A DNA stretch of 64,000 bases. Source: Streptomyces nodosus. GTDB lineage: Bacteria; Actinomycetota; Actinomycetes; Streptomycetales; Streptomycetaceae. Below the pieces are notes generated by a model that was not told the DNA's origin, did no database searches, and saw only the letters and a program-made list of their open reading frames with translations. Shown here piece after piece: positions 8,382-18,132 of the stretch; position 1 is the first letter of the stretch; each line of letters opens with the position of its first letter. Made by a program: the position numbers and the translations under genes. The stretch is from assembly GCF_008704995.1 (NCBI RefSeq), contig NZ_CP023747.1, positions 3,188,501 through 3,252,500 of the forward strand, in the 5' to 3' direction.

Positions 8382-9674
8382 TCAGTTCCAGGTACGGGAG
8401 CGCAGCGGCACCCCGGACGCGCCCGGCTCCGGGGTCCGTACCGCGAGGACCTGGTTGACGCCGATGCGGTTGCGTTCGAAGGACAGGGCGGAGGCGGCCA
8501 TGTAGAGGCGCCAGACCCGGGCACGGCCGGGGCCGGCGAGGCGCTCCGCCTGCTCCCGGTGGGCCTCCAGGTTGGCGACCCAGCGGCGCAGGGTGAGGGC
8601 GTAGTGCTCGCGCAGGGACTCGACGTCACGCACCTCGAACCCGGCGCGCTCCAGCTGGGTCACGGTGGTGCCGATCGGAGCCAGCTCGCCGTCCGGGAAG
8701 ACATAGGCGTCGATGAACGGGTCGACGCTGTACGAGGACTCGTCCCGCTGGGGCCGCCGTGCGATCTGGTGGTTGAGCAGCCGCCCGCCGGGCTTCAGCA
8801 GGGCGTGCAGATCGCGGGCGTACTCCAGATACCGCTCGGCGCCGACGTGTTCGGCCATGCCGATGGAGGAGATCGCGTCGTACGGCCCGTCGGCCACATC
8901 GCGGTAGTCCTGCACACGGATCTCCACCCGGTCGGTGAGTCCCTCGTCGGCGACCCGCTTACGGGCGTAGACGGCCTGCTCCTGGGAGAGGGTGACGCCC
9001 ACGACGCTCACCCCGTGCTCGCGGGCGGCGTGCACCGCCATGGAGCCCCAGCCGCAGCCGACGTCCAGCAGCCGCAGGCCGGGCCTCAGGTCCAGCTTGC
9101 GGCAGACCAGTTCGAGCTTGTCCCGCTGGGCGTCCTCCAGGGTGCCGTCGGGAGCGGCCCAGTAGGCGCAGGAGTACACCATGGACGGGCCCAGGACCAG
9201 CTCGTAGAAGTCGTTCCCGACGTCGTAGTGGTGGCTGATGGCCCGTCGGTCGCTGCGCCGGGTGTGGAGGTGGCCGCGGGCCCTGCGGACCTCCTCGCGG
9301 GGCGGCGGGGGCGGCGGGAAGGGGCCCGCCATCGCGGCGAGCCCGCGGACGGCGGCGCGGACCCGGGGGTCGCGGAGCGCCTGGGCGAGGGTGCGGGCGT
9401 CGTCGCCGCGCTCCCAGAGAAGGCCCGCGAGCTGGCCGAGGGCGGTGTAGAGATCGCCCTCGACGGCCAGGTCCCCGGCGACCCAGCCCCGGACGAGGCC
9501 CAACTCGCCCGGTTTCCAGAGCAGACGGCGCAGGGCACGACGGTTGCGCACGACGAGCACCGGGGCATCGGGCGGTCCTGCCTCCGATCCGTCCCAGGCG
9601 CGGACGCGCAACGGGAACGGGGCTCCCAGCAATTGTTCGACGAGGCTTTTCAACCGCGGCGCGGCATCGGCCAT
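8382..9674 (-). CDS. cyclopropane-fatty-acyl-phospholipid synthase-type methyltransferase
   Basis: A 430-aa protein. The N-terminal region is the lipid-interacting extension typical of CFA/mycolic acid methyltransferases. RRAISHHYDVGNDFYELVLG marks the start of the SAM domain, followed by SAM motif I LDVGCGWGSMAVHAA and SIGMAEHVG. Members transfer a methylene or methyl from S-adenosylmethionine to unsaturated acyl chains of membrane phospholipids. ATG at 9674 is preferred over 9698 because GGAGGTG precedes it at the right distance. It is monocistronic, between terminators. A small-molecule methyltransferase role cannot be excluded. Confidence 0.88.
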   Translation of the reverse strand: MADAAPRLKSLVEQLLGAPFPLRVRAWDGSEAGPPDAPVLVVRNRRALRRLLWKPGELGLVRGWVAGDLAVEGDLYTALGQLAGLLWERGDDARTLAQALRDPRVRAAVRGLAAMAGPFPPPPPPREEVRRARGHLHTRRSDRRAISHHYDVGNDFYELVLGPSMVYSCAYWAAPDGTLEDAQRDKLELVCRKLDLRPGLRLLDVGCGWGSMAVHAAREHGVSVVGVTLSQEQAVYARKRVADEGLTDRVEIRVQDYRDVADGPYDAISSIGMAEHVGAERYLEYARDLHALLKPGGRLLNHQIARRPQRDESSYSVDPFIDAYVFPDGELAPIGTTVTQLERAGFEVRDVESLREHYALTLRRWVANLEAHREQAERLAGPGRARVWRLYMAASALSFERNRIGVNQVLAVRTPEPGASGVPLRSRTWN

Positions 9675-9976
9675 GGTGCACACCTCCGATGGGGTCATCC
9701 CCTGCTCGAACCGGGTCGGGCGCGGGGAACGGGTCCCGGAATGTCCGACACCACGTAAACACCTACGGGGCCGTGCCGCAGTCCCCCGTTGGCGTCACAG
9801 CTGAGCAAAAACCTGTATGCGCCACGGAATTCACCGCATCGGAGCGGAGTCCGTCCCACCCGAGGGAGTGAAGTGAGCACGGCACTTCGGAAGGAGTACA
9901 CAGAAATACGGAGGAGCGCGGAGGAATACACAGGAATATGCGGAAATAAGAATGAATGAGAAGAAATACGGAAAAG
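9675..9976. other. purine-rich intergenic stretch
   Basis: The segment 9890-9976 is strikingly A/G-rich on the plus strand and lower in GC than its surroundings. It has a repeated AGAAATACGGA at 9902 and 9962 and near-copies between (GGAATACACAGGAATATGCGG). No ORF with a ribosome-binding site is seen. The promoter of the methyltransferase gene must lie near 9700-9780. Confidence 0.45.
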
Positions 9977-10016
9977 CCGAAGGGCCCCCGCACCACGGAT
10001 GGCGGGGGCCCTTCGG
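9977..10016 (-). terminator. terminator of ndh
   Basis: Inverted repeat CCGAAGGGCCCCCGC / GCGGGGGCCCTTCGG with a 10-nt loop. On the minus strand it is followed by TTTTCC, and it lies 49 nt after the ndh stop. Confidence 0.85.
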
Positions 10017-10064
10017 CGGGCTCGACGAGCGAGGTCGATCGCGGGGCGATCGGCGGCCTCGAGG

Positions 10065-11447
10065 TCAGGAGGCCTTGGCCTTCTCCTCGGTCTTGCTCGC
10101 GGCGGCGACCGGGGCCGGCTTCGCGGCCTCGTAGAACTCCTCGCGCGGCGACTCCATGGCGCCGAGCGAGACGATCTCGCGCTTGAGGAACATGCTCAGC
10201 GTCCAGTCCGCGAAGATACGGATCTTGCGGTTCCAGGTCGGCATGGCCAGACCGTGGTAGCCGCGGTGCATGTACCACGCCAGGCGGCCGCGCAGCTTGA
10301 TCTTCGTCTTGCCGACGACGATCATCGCGACGCCCTTGTGGAGGCCGAGACCGGCCACGGCGCCCTTGTTGGCGTGCGAGTACGGCTTCTGCGGGAAGCC
10401 GCGCATTCCGGAGATCACATTGTCGCCGAGCACCTTGGCCTGACGCAGCGCGTGCTGGGCGTTCGGCGGGCACCAGGCGTTCTCGTTGCCCGCCTTGCGG
10501 CCGACGAGGTCCGGGACCTGCGCGTTGTCGCCGGCGGCCCAGATGTAGTCCGTGCCCTGGACCTGGAGGGTGGGCGCGGTGTCCACATGGCCGCGGGGGC
10601 CGAGCGGCAGACCGAAGCGGGCCAGCGCCGGGTTCGGCTTGACGCCCGCGGTCCACACGATCGTGTTGGAGTCGACCTCGAGGCCGTTCTTCAGCACCAC
10701 ATGGCCGTCCACGCAGGACTCCATGGAGGTGGACAGATAGATCTCGACACCCCGGCCCTCGAGGTGCTCCTTGCCGTACTGGCCGAGCTTGGGACCGACC
10801 TCGGGGAGGATCTTGTCGGCGGCGTCGACGAGGATGAAGCGCATGTCCTCACGGGACACGTTGTTGTAGTACTTGGCCGCGTCCCGGGCCATGTCCTCGA
10901 CCTCACCGATGGTCTCCGCACCGGCGAAGCCACCGCCGACGAAGACGAAGGTGAGCGCCTTGCGCCGGATCTCCTCGTCGGTCGTGGAGTCGGCCTTGTC
11001 GAGCTGCTCCAGCACATGGTTGCGCAGGCCGATGGACTCCTCGATGCCCTTCATGCCGATGCCCTGGTCGGCGAGACCGGGGATCGGGAAGGTGCGGGAG
11101 ACCGCGCCCATCGCGATGACGAGGTAGTCGAAGGGCAGCTCGTAGGCCTCGCCGACCAGCGGGGCCACCGTCGCGACCTTGCGGTCCTGGTCGATGGTGG
11201 TGACCCGGCCGGTGAGGACCTCCGCCTTCGGCAGCACGCGTCGCAGCGGGACGACGACATGCCGGGGGGAGATGCTGCCGGCGGCGGCTTCGGGCAGGAA
11301 AGGCTGGTAGGTCATGTACGAGCGCGGGTCGACGACCGTGACGGTCGCCTCGCCGTAGCGCATCTTCTTGAGAATGCGACGAGCTGCGTACAGGCCTACG
11401 TACCCACCGCCTACTACGAGGATCCTGGGACGCTCCGTGGTGCTCAT
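10065..11447 (-). CDS. ndh: type II NADH dehydrogenase (NDH-2), FAD-dependent
   Basis: A 460-aa flavoprotein. RILVVGGGYVGLYAARRI at the N-terminus is the FAD-binding Rossmann motif. FVFVGGGFAGAETIGEVED at about 170 is the NADH-binding one. YIWAAGDNAQVPD is the C-terminal FAD motif with its Asp. The C-terminal LRGRLAWYMHRGYHGLAM is an amphipathic membrane-docking region as in NDH-2. It oxidises NADH and reduces quinone without pumping protons. Start ATG 11447 is fixed by the Rossmann strand beginning right after. A Rex-like operator lies upstream. Confidence 0.92.
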   Translation of the reverse strand: MSTTERPRILVVGGGYVGLYAARRILKKMRYGEATVTVVDPRSYMTYQPFLPEAAAGSISPRHVVVPLRRVLPKAEVLTGRVTTIDQDRKVATVAPLVGEAYELPFDYLVIAMGAVSRTFPIPGLADQGIGMKGIEESIGLRNHVLEQLDKADSTTDEEIRRKALTFVFVGGGFAGAETIGEVEDMARDAAKYYNNVSREDMRFILVDAADKILPEVGPKLGQYGKEHLEGRGVEIYLSTSMESCVDGHVVLKNGLEVDSNTIVWTAGVKPNPALARFGLPLGPRGHVDTAPTLQVQGTDYIWAAGDNAQVPDLVGRKAGNENAWCPPNAQHALRQAKVLGDNVISGMRGFPQKPYSHANKGAVAGLGLHKGVAMIVVGKTKIKLRGRLAWYMHRGYHGLAMPTWNRKIRIFADWTLSMFLKREIVSLGAMESPREEFYEAAKPAPVAAASKTEEKAKAS

Positions 11448-11855
11448 GGCATCGAGTATCCACCTGACCCAGGGGGGTCGCTCGTGCGCCCCTTCACAAG
11501 GTTGCCGGGGGTATCTGCTACACTGCGCCGCCCGCGTGGCGCGGGCCATGACCGCGAGGGCAACGCCCCGCCCCTGACCGCCCGTTGTAAAGGCCGCGTG
11601 AGCTGCTCCTCCTCACCCCGAAGAGCCCCCCGGCGGACCCTGCGCGGCGTCGGCGCGGACCCCCTCGGAACGCTCGCGTGAGCATCCCCGAAGACCCTCT
11701 GAGCCCCCCGTACGGCCCACTGCGGCCAAAAGGCCGCTCAACAGGGACGTTTTCCTTGTGAAGAACTTCACGAACATTCCTGGCGGACCCTCGCCGAGGG
11801 GCACATCACCCCGCAGAAGCTACCGCCTGGTAGAGGGGAATCGGTGGAGAAAACG
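11448..11855. other. long leader/promoter region of ndh
   Basis: About 400 nt without a credible gene. It contains the Rex-like operator at 11756-11773. TACACT at about 11520 preceded by TTGCCG resembles a plus-strand promoter but the spacing is too short. If transcription of ndh begins at the operator, the mRNA leader would be about 300 nt. Confidence 0.4.
11756..11773. promoter_or_regulatory. Rex-like operator upstream of ndh
   Basis: TTGTGAAGAACTTCACGA matches the Rex consensus TTGTGAA-N4-TTCACAA at all but two positions. Rex is the NADH/NAD+-sensing repressor of respiratory genes, including ndh, in Streptomyces. Confidence 0.7.
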
Positions 11856-11856
11856 G

Positions 11857-11886
11857 ACGGCCCGGCGCCATGAGGCACCGGGCCGT
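11857..11886 (-). terminator. terminator of ppx
   Basis: Hairpin ACGGCCCGGTGCC / GGCGCCGGGCCGT on the minus strand followed by CCGTTTTC, downstream of the ppx tail repeats. Confidence 0.7.
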
Positions 11887-11929
11887 GCGCACCGCCGGAG
11901 AGTCGTCCGCCGCGGGGCGCGAAGTGCCG

Positions 11930-11998
11930 GGCGGTCCCGTCGAGGACGGCCTACGACGGCGACTCGGCCGCGTCATAGGCGATCCCGTCGAGGATCGC
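11930..11998 (-). repeat. imperfect tandem copies of the ppx 3' end
   Basis: Directly after the ppx stop, 48 nt (11998-11951) encode AILDGIAYDAAESPS followed by TAG, a near-copy of the last codons of ppx (DILDGIAFYAAESPS, TAG). A third partial copy (AVLDGTA) begins at 11950. The copies are in frame with ppx and each full copy ends with its own stop. Confidence 0.85.
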
Positions 11999-12976
11999 CT
12001 ATGAAGGCGACTCGGCCGCATAGAAAGCGATGCCGTCAAGGATGTCGTGCTCGCTGACCACGACCTCCTCGGCCCCGGTGCGCTCCATGATCGTGAGCAG
12101 GACGAGGGCGCCCGCGCCGATGACGTCCACGCGCCCGGGGTGCATGGAGGGGATCGCCGCGCGTTCGGCGTGGGTGGACCGCAGCAGCCACTCGGTGATC
12201 TCCCGGACCCGCTCGCGGGAGACACGGGAGTGATGGATCCTCGCGGTGTCGTACCCGGGGAGGTCCTGGGCGATGGCCGAGAGGGTGGTGACGGAGCCCG
12301 CGAGCCCGACCAGCGTCCGGGCCTCACGCAGGGGCACCGTCCGTTCCACCAGGTCCAGCGCGGACTCGATGTCGGACCGTACGGCCGCGATCTGCTCGGG
12401 GGCCGGCGGGTCGGTGACGGCCCCGTCGCGCAGGAGATGACGCTCGGTCATACGGACACAGCCGACGTCGACGGAGCGCGCGGCACGCACATGCTCCTCG
12501 CCGACCACGAACTCCGTGGACCCTCCCCCGATGTCCACGACCAGATAGGGCTTGGCCAGGTCCTCGCGGCCGGCCAGCTCCCTGGTCGCGCCCGTGAACG
12601 AGAACTCCGCCTCCTGGTCGCCGGAGATGACCTCGGGCTCGACTCCGAGGATCTCCAGGACCCCGCGGACGAACTCGTCCCGGTTCTCCGCGTCCCGGGT
12701 GGCGGAGGTGGCGACGAAGCGGATCCGCTCGACGCCGTGCTCCTTGATGAGCCCGGCGTACTCCCGGCAGGCCGCGAAGGTGCGTTCGAGGGCCTCCGGG
12801 GCGAGGCGCCCGGTGCGGTCCACGCCCTGACCGAGCCGGACGATGGTCATCCGCCGGTCCAGCTCGACGAGTTCGGCGGTGGTTCCGGTGCCCGGGGCGT
12901 CCCCGGACCCGGTGACGTCCGCGATCAGGAGCCTGATGGAGTTCGTGCCGCAGTCGACGGCGGCGACCCGGGTCAT
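11999..12976 (-). CDS. ppx: Ppx/GppA phosphatase (exopolyphosphatase / pppGpp phosphohydrolase)
   Basis: A 325-aa member of the ASKHA fold. VAAVDCGTNSIRLLIADV is phosphate-1, LVVDIGGGSTEFVVG is phosphate-2 and VGLAGSVTTLSAIAQ is the adenosine-like motif. These enzymes release phosphate from polyphosphate or convert pppGpp to ppGpp. The length (about 320) is that of the single-module actinobacterial enzymes, not the 510-aa E. coli form. The ATG start overlaps the DUF501 stop by 4 bp (ATGA), so the two are translationally coupled. Confidence 0.9.
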   Translation of the reverse strand: MTRVAAVDCGTNSIRLLIADVTGSGDAPGTGTTAELVELDRRMTIVRLGQGVDRTGRLAPEALERTFAACREYAGLIKEHGVERIRFVATSATRDAENRDEFVRGVLEILGVEPEVISGDQEAEFSFTGATRELAGREDLAKPYLVVDIGGGSTEFVVGEEHVRAARSVDVGCVRMTERHLLRDGAVTDPPAPEQIAAVRSDIESALDLVERTVPLREARTLVGLAGSVTTLSAIAQDLPGYDTARIHHSRVSRERVREITEWLLRSTHAERAAIPSMHPGRVDVIGAGALVLLTIMERTGAEEVVVSEHDILDGIAFYAAESPS

Positions 12977-13578
12977 GCGTCGCCCTCCTCGGGGTCGACG
13001 GGCTTGAAGGCGAACCAGCCGCTTTCGGAGGTCTCCGTCTGCCAGTCGTCGCCCGACGGCGGCCCCGCGGGCGCCACACACGCCCCCTTGCGCCACCACT
13101 CGGGCAGCATCGCGATCGCCTCGTCACCGAGCGGGTTGACGCCCGGGCCGGCCACCAGCGAGTGCGCCACCAGCACATGCAGGCACTTCACCCGGTCCGG
13201 CATACCGCCCGCGCTCGGGAAGCCCGTCAGGACCTCGATGGCGTCCCGGCGGGCGATGTAGTCCTCGTGCGCGGCGCGGTAGGCGGCGGCCAGCTCCGGG
13301 TCCCGGGCCAGGCGCTCCGTCATCTCCTTCATCACGCCGTTCGCCTCCAGCGTGCCGATCGCGGAGGCGGCGCGCGGGCAGGTCAGGTAGTACGTCGTCG
13401 GGAACGGAGTGCCGTCGGCGAGCCGCGGCGCCGTCTCCACGACGTCCGGCTGCCCGCAGGGGCACCGGTGGGCGATCGCGCGCAGCCCGCGCGGGGGGCG
13501 TCCGAGCTGCTGCTGGATGGCCTCGACGTCGGCGTCGGTGGGCTCGGTGCGCGGGGTGGGCGGCGGGGCGGTTTCCAT
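12973..13578 (-). CDS. DUF501 domain protein
   Basis: A 201-aa protein of the DUF501 family. CPCGQPDVVETAPRL and TYYLTCP hold three Cys that could bind metal, and the C-terminal CLHVLVAHSLVAGPGVNPLG block is the best-conserved part. Its function is unknown, but it is almost always found between divIC/eno and ppx in actinobacteria. ATG 13578 is chosen over 13593 because a purine-rich GAGAAAG precedes it; either is possible. It overlaps ppx by 4 bp. Confidence 0.83.
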   Translation of the reverse strand: METAPPPTPRTEPTDADVEAIQQQLGRPPRGLRAIAHRCPCGQPDVVETAPRLADGTPFPTTYYLTCPRAASAIGTLEANGVMKEMTERLARDPELAAAYRAAHEDYIARRDAIEVLTGFPSAGGMPDRVKCLHVLVAHSLVAGPGVNPLGDEAIAMLPEWWRKGACVAPAGPPSGDDWQTETSESGWFAFKPVDPEEGDA

Positions 13579-13699
13579 GATTGTCTTTCTCATCGGTCAC
13601 TGATTCGTCCGGGCAGGGGTTCGGCCGCGGGGCCGGTCACCGCGTCATCGGCGCGCGACGGCCCGGTGGTTCACCCGGCGCGGGGTCCGGCGGGACGGC

Positions 13700-14185
13700 T
13701 CACCGGCCCGGCTTCTCGAGGGCGTCGGACCGGTCGATCCCGTCCCAGATGCCGGTGTACCAGGGGCGCGCGGCGGTCGCACGGTTCGTCCGGGACTGCT
13801 CGACCGCGTCCGGGTCGATCACGATGTAACCGGTCTCCCCCGGCATCACATAGTGCAGCCGCTGCCGGATCTGCTGCTGCGCATAGGCGTCATCCTGCCA
13901 GCGTGCCTTGAGATCGCGCAGCTGTTCGACGCGCTGGCGTGCCTGTTCCTGCCGGCGTTCCATGTCGGCGATCTCGGCGCGCTGGGAGACGTACTGCCGC
14001 ATCGGGTACGCCAGCGCCACGATCAGCGAGCACAGGACGAGCGCGAGCAGGGCGGCCCGCCCGGTGAGCCGGGAACGGCGGGCCTGGCGTCTGGTCTGGG
14101 AGCGGTAGACCCGAGCCGCCGTCTGCTCCCCGAGCAGCCGCAGCCTGGTCGCGGTGGAGAACCGGTCACGGTCCTTCACGGCCAT
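13700..14185 (-). CDS. divIC: FtsB/DivIC-like septum formation initiator
   Basis: A 161-aa bitopic protein. Its basic N-terminal tail (about 50 residues, RRQARRSRLTGR) is followed by one membrane helix (AALLALVLCSLIVALAYPM) and a coiled coil (SQRAEIADMERRQEQARQRV). The family signature AQQQIRQRLHYVMPGETGY ends the domain. It sits at the septum with FtsL and FtsQ-like partners and helps assemble the divisome during sporulation septation. The ATG start at 14185 gives the basic cytoplasmic tail. It lies between eno and DUF501, the conserved actinobacterial order. Confidence 0.9.
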   Translation of the reverse strand: MAVKDRDRFSTATRLRLLGEQTAARVYRSQTRRQARRSRLTGRAALLALVLCSLIVALAYPMRQYVSQRAEIADMERRQEQARQRVEQLRDLKARWQDDAYAQQQIRQRLHYVMPGETGYIVIDPDAVEQSRTNRATAARPWYTGIWDGIDRSDALEKPGR

Positions 14186-14210
14186 GTCTCCCGCCTCCCC
14201 TTCATACGCA

Positions 14211-14255
14211 CGTACGTCCCCGCACACGGTACGGGACCGAGTACGGGGACGTACG
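14211..14255 (-). terminator. hairpin between eno and divIC
   Basis: Inverted repeat CGTACGTCCCCG / CGGGGACGTACG with a 21-nt loop, 27 nt beyond the eno stop. It may attenuate read-through into divIC. No T-run is present. Confidence 0.5.
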
Positions 14256-14282
14256 TACGACTGGGCCGTGGCCCTGGACGGC

Positions 14283-15842
<1,560 letters not shown>

Positions 15843-15895
15843 TCAGCGGGGAGGTCGGTGCACGAGGGCCTTGCGGTCGGACCGCCGGAGGGCCG

Positions 15896-16603
<708 letters not shown>

Positions 16604-16604
16604 T

Positions 16605-16765
16605 CACCGACGCCTGCGAGGTGAGCTGTCGGGTTCGGGCCGGTTGAGTTGCCCGGCCGCGCGTCCCCTGGACGCGCGGCTCCACCCCAAGCCGTTCCCG
16701 GTCAACTCCCGGGCGCGGCACTTACCTTGGGTCCCCCGCTCCTGCCTGCGGCGCATGGCGCGACG
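16605..16765 (-). promoter_or_regulatory. ydaO-type c-di-AMP riboswitch before rpfA
   Basis: Minus-strand RNA with the conserved ydaO blocks: CAGGAGCGGGGGACCCAAGG, AGTGCCGCGCC, GGCTTGGGGTGGAGCCG, GGGCAACTCAACC, then GAACCCGACAGCTCACCTCG. A strong GC stem (CCGCGCGTCC/GGACGCGCGG) sits in the variable position. It ends a few bases before the rpfA start. Binding of c-di-AMP turns the gene off in characterised cases. Confidence 0.88.
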
Positions 16766-16962
16766 ACTGTTCCCGTACGGCCGCTGGCAGGATTCGGCGT
16801 TGCGACCGTCGGGGCCCGCGGTGGCGAGCGGACATGACCGTAAGCAGCCGATCCGCCGATTTCCAAAGACGATCAGGGCCTTTGAGACCCATCTCTCACC
16901 CTCGCCAAAACGGACATCGATGAAGGAAACGGGGCACTAAGTGCCCCCGTCCGGGACTCAGT
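16766..16962. other. rpfA promoter region, upstream of the riboswitch
   Basis: It contains no gene. The sequence GATTTCCAAAGACGATCAGGG at 16858 onward and the AT-richer 16880-16925 are the likely promoter zone. The rpfC stop is at 16963. Confidence 0.35.
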
Positions 16963-17955
16963 TCAGTGCTGGTCCGCCGACTGTCCATCGTCGACCGCAA
17001 GGTTCTGACCGGGGACGATGTGGTCGGGGTCGGTGCCGACCGTCTGCTTGTTCCCGTCGTACAGCGCGGACCATCCGCCCTTGACGCCGAGCGAGTGGGC
17101 GATGCCCGCCAGGCTGTCCCCGGCGCGGACGATGTAGGTGCCGGCCTCGGCGTCGGCCCCGGCGTCCCGCGCGGTGTCGGAGCTGCGCGAGGCGTGCCGG
17201 CCCGTCGTGTCGTCGTCGCGTCCGTCCACGGCGGTCTCTTCGGCGCTGCCACCGCGGTGCCGTCCGCCGCCGGAGGCGTCGTCGACCTCCTCACCCGAAG
17301 GGGCGCCCTGCTCCTGGGATTTGCCCGACTTGTCGCCTTCGTCGGCGCTGCCGCTCTTCTGGTCGGACGGGGCGGTGGACTCCTGGGAGGCGCCGGCACC
17401 GGCGTCGCTCCCTTCGGAGTCGGCGGTCGCCTCCGACGAGGGGGACGAAGAGGGTGCCGGGGTGACCGGAGTGACCCTGTCGGGCGACTCGGACAGTCCG
17501 AAGCCCACCACGCCGGAACCGGAGGAGGGAGCGCCGGACGCGTCTCTCGCCAGACCCGTGTCGACGCCCGCGGAGCCGGAGTCCTGCTCCAGGCCGGAGA
17601 CCAAGCCGCAGGAGGCCCAGGAGGAGGCGCCGCGCTCGTCGAGGATCTTCTCGGCGACGGCGATCTGCTGCGAGCGGCTCGCGCGGTCGGGGCTGGAGGC
17701 GTAGTCGAGGCCGCCGTGGGACTCCCATTCCCCCTGCGTCATCTGGAGGCCGCCGTAGCGGCCGTTGCCGGTGTCGGCGCTCCAGGCGCCGCCGCTCTCG
17801 CACTGCGCGACCTGGTCCCAGGTGGCACCGGTGGCCGCGCTCGCGCCGGTGGCGCCCAGGAGCGGGATCGCGATCGCCGATCCGGTCACCCCCGCCGCGA
17901 CAAGAACGGCCGGAGCCTGACGGGGGCGACGATGACGGCCGTTCCCGGAGAGCAT
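16963..17955 (-). CDS. rpfC: resuscitation-promoting factor, long linker and LysM
   Basis: A 330-aa secreted protein. Signal sequence RRPRQAPAVLVAAGVTGSAI ... GASA, then the Rpf domain ([37 protein letters not shown], catalytic Glu in CESGG). An acidic Ser/Gly/Asp-rich linker of about 140 residues follows (STAPSDQKSGSADEGDKSGK) and a C-terminal LysM (TYIVRAGDSLAGIAHSLG). The ATG start at 17955 has GAAAGG. It is a tandem paralogue of rpfA with the same direction and synteny as the S. coelicolor pair, on which the symbol rests. No riboswitch is seen in its own leader. Confidence 0.88.
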   Translation of the reverse strand: MLSGNGRHRRPRQAPAVLVAAGVTGSAIAIPLLGATGASAATGATWDQVAQCESGGAWSADTGNGRYGGLQMTQGEWESHGGLDYASSPDRASRSQQIAVAEKILDERGASSWASCGLVSGLEQDSGSAGVDTGLARDASGAPSSGSGVVGFGLSESPDRVTPVTPAPSSSPSSEATADSEGSDAGAGASQESTAPSDQKSGSADEGDKSGKSQEQGAPSGEEVDDASGGGRHRGGSAEETAVDGRDDDTTGRHASRSSDTARDAGADAEAGTYIVRAGDSLAGIAHSLGVKGGWSALYDGNKQTVGTDPDHIVPGQNLAVDDGQSADQH

Positions 17956-18132
17956 GCGCTTGCCTTTCGCACGACAGCAATGGTCGGCGCGGCGGTTGTG
18001 GCGACCACCGCGTTGCTGCGTGAATCTATTGGCAGTCGGTCGCTTGTCACAAGTCAATGCAGCGCAGATCACGTCGGGATCACGAAGCTGAGGAGCTGTC
18101 ATGTTTTCCCGGCCGTCGGCGGGTTCACCTTT

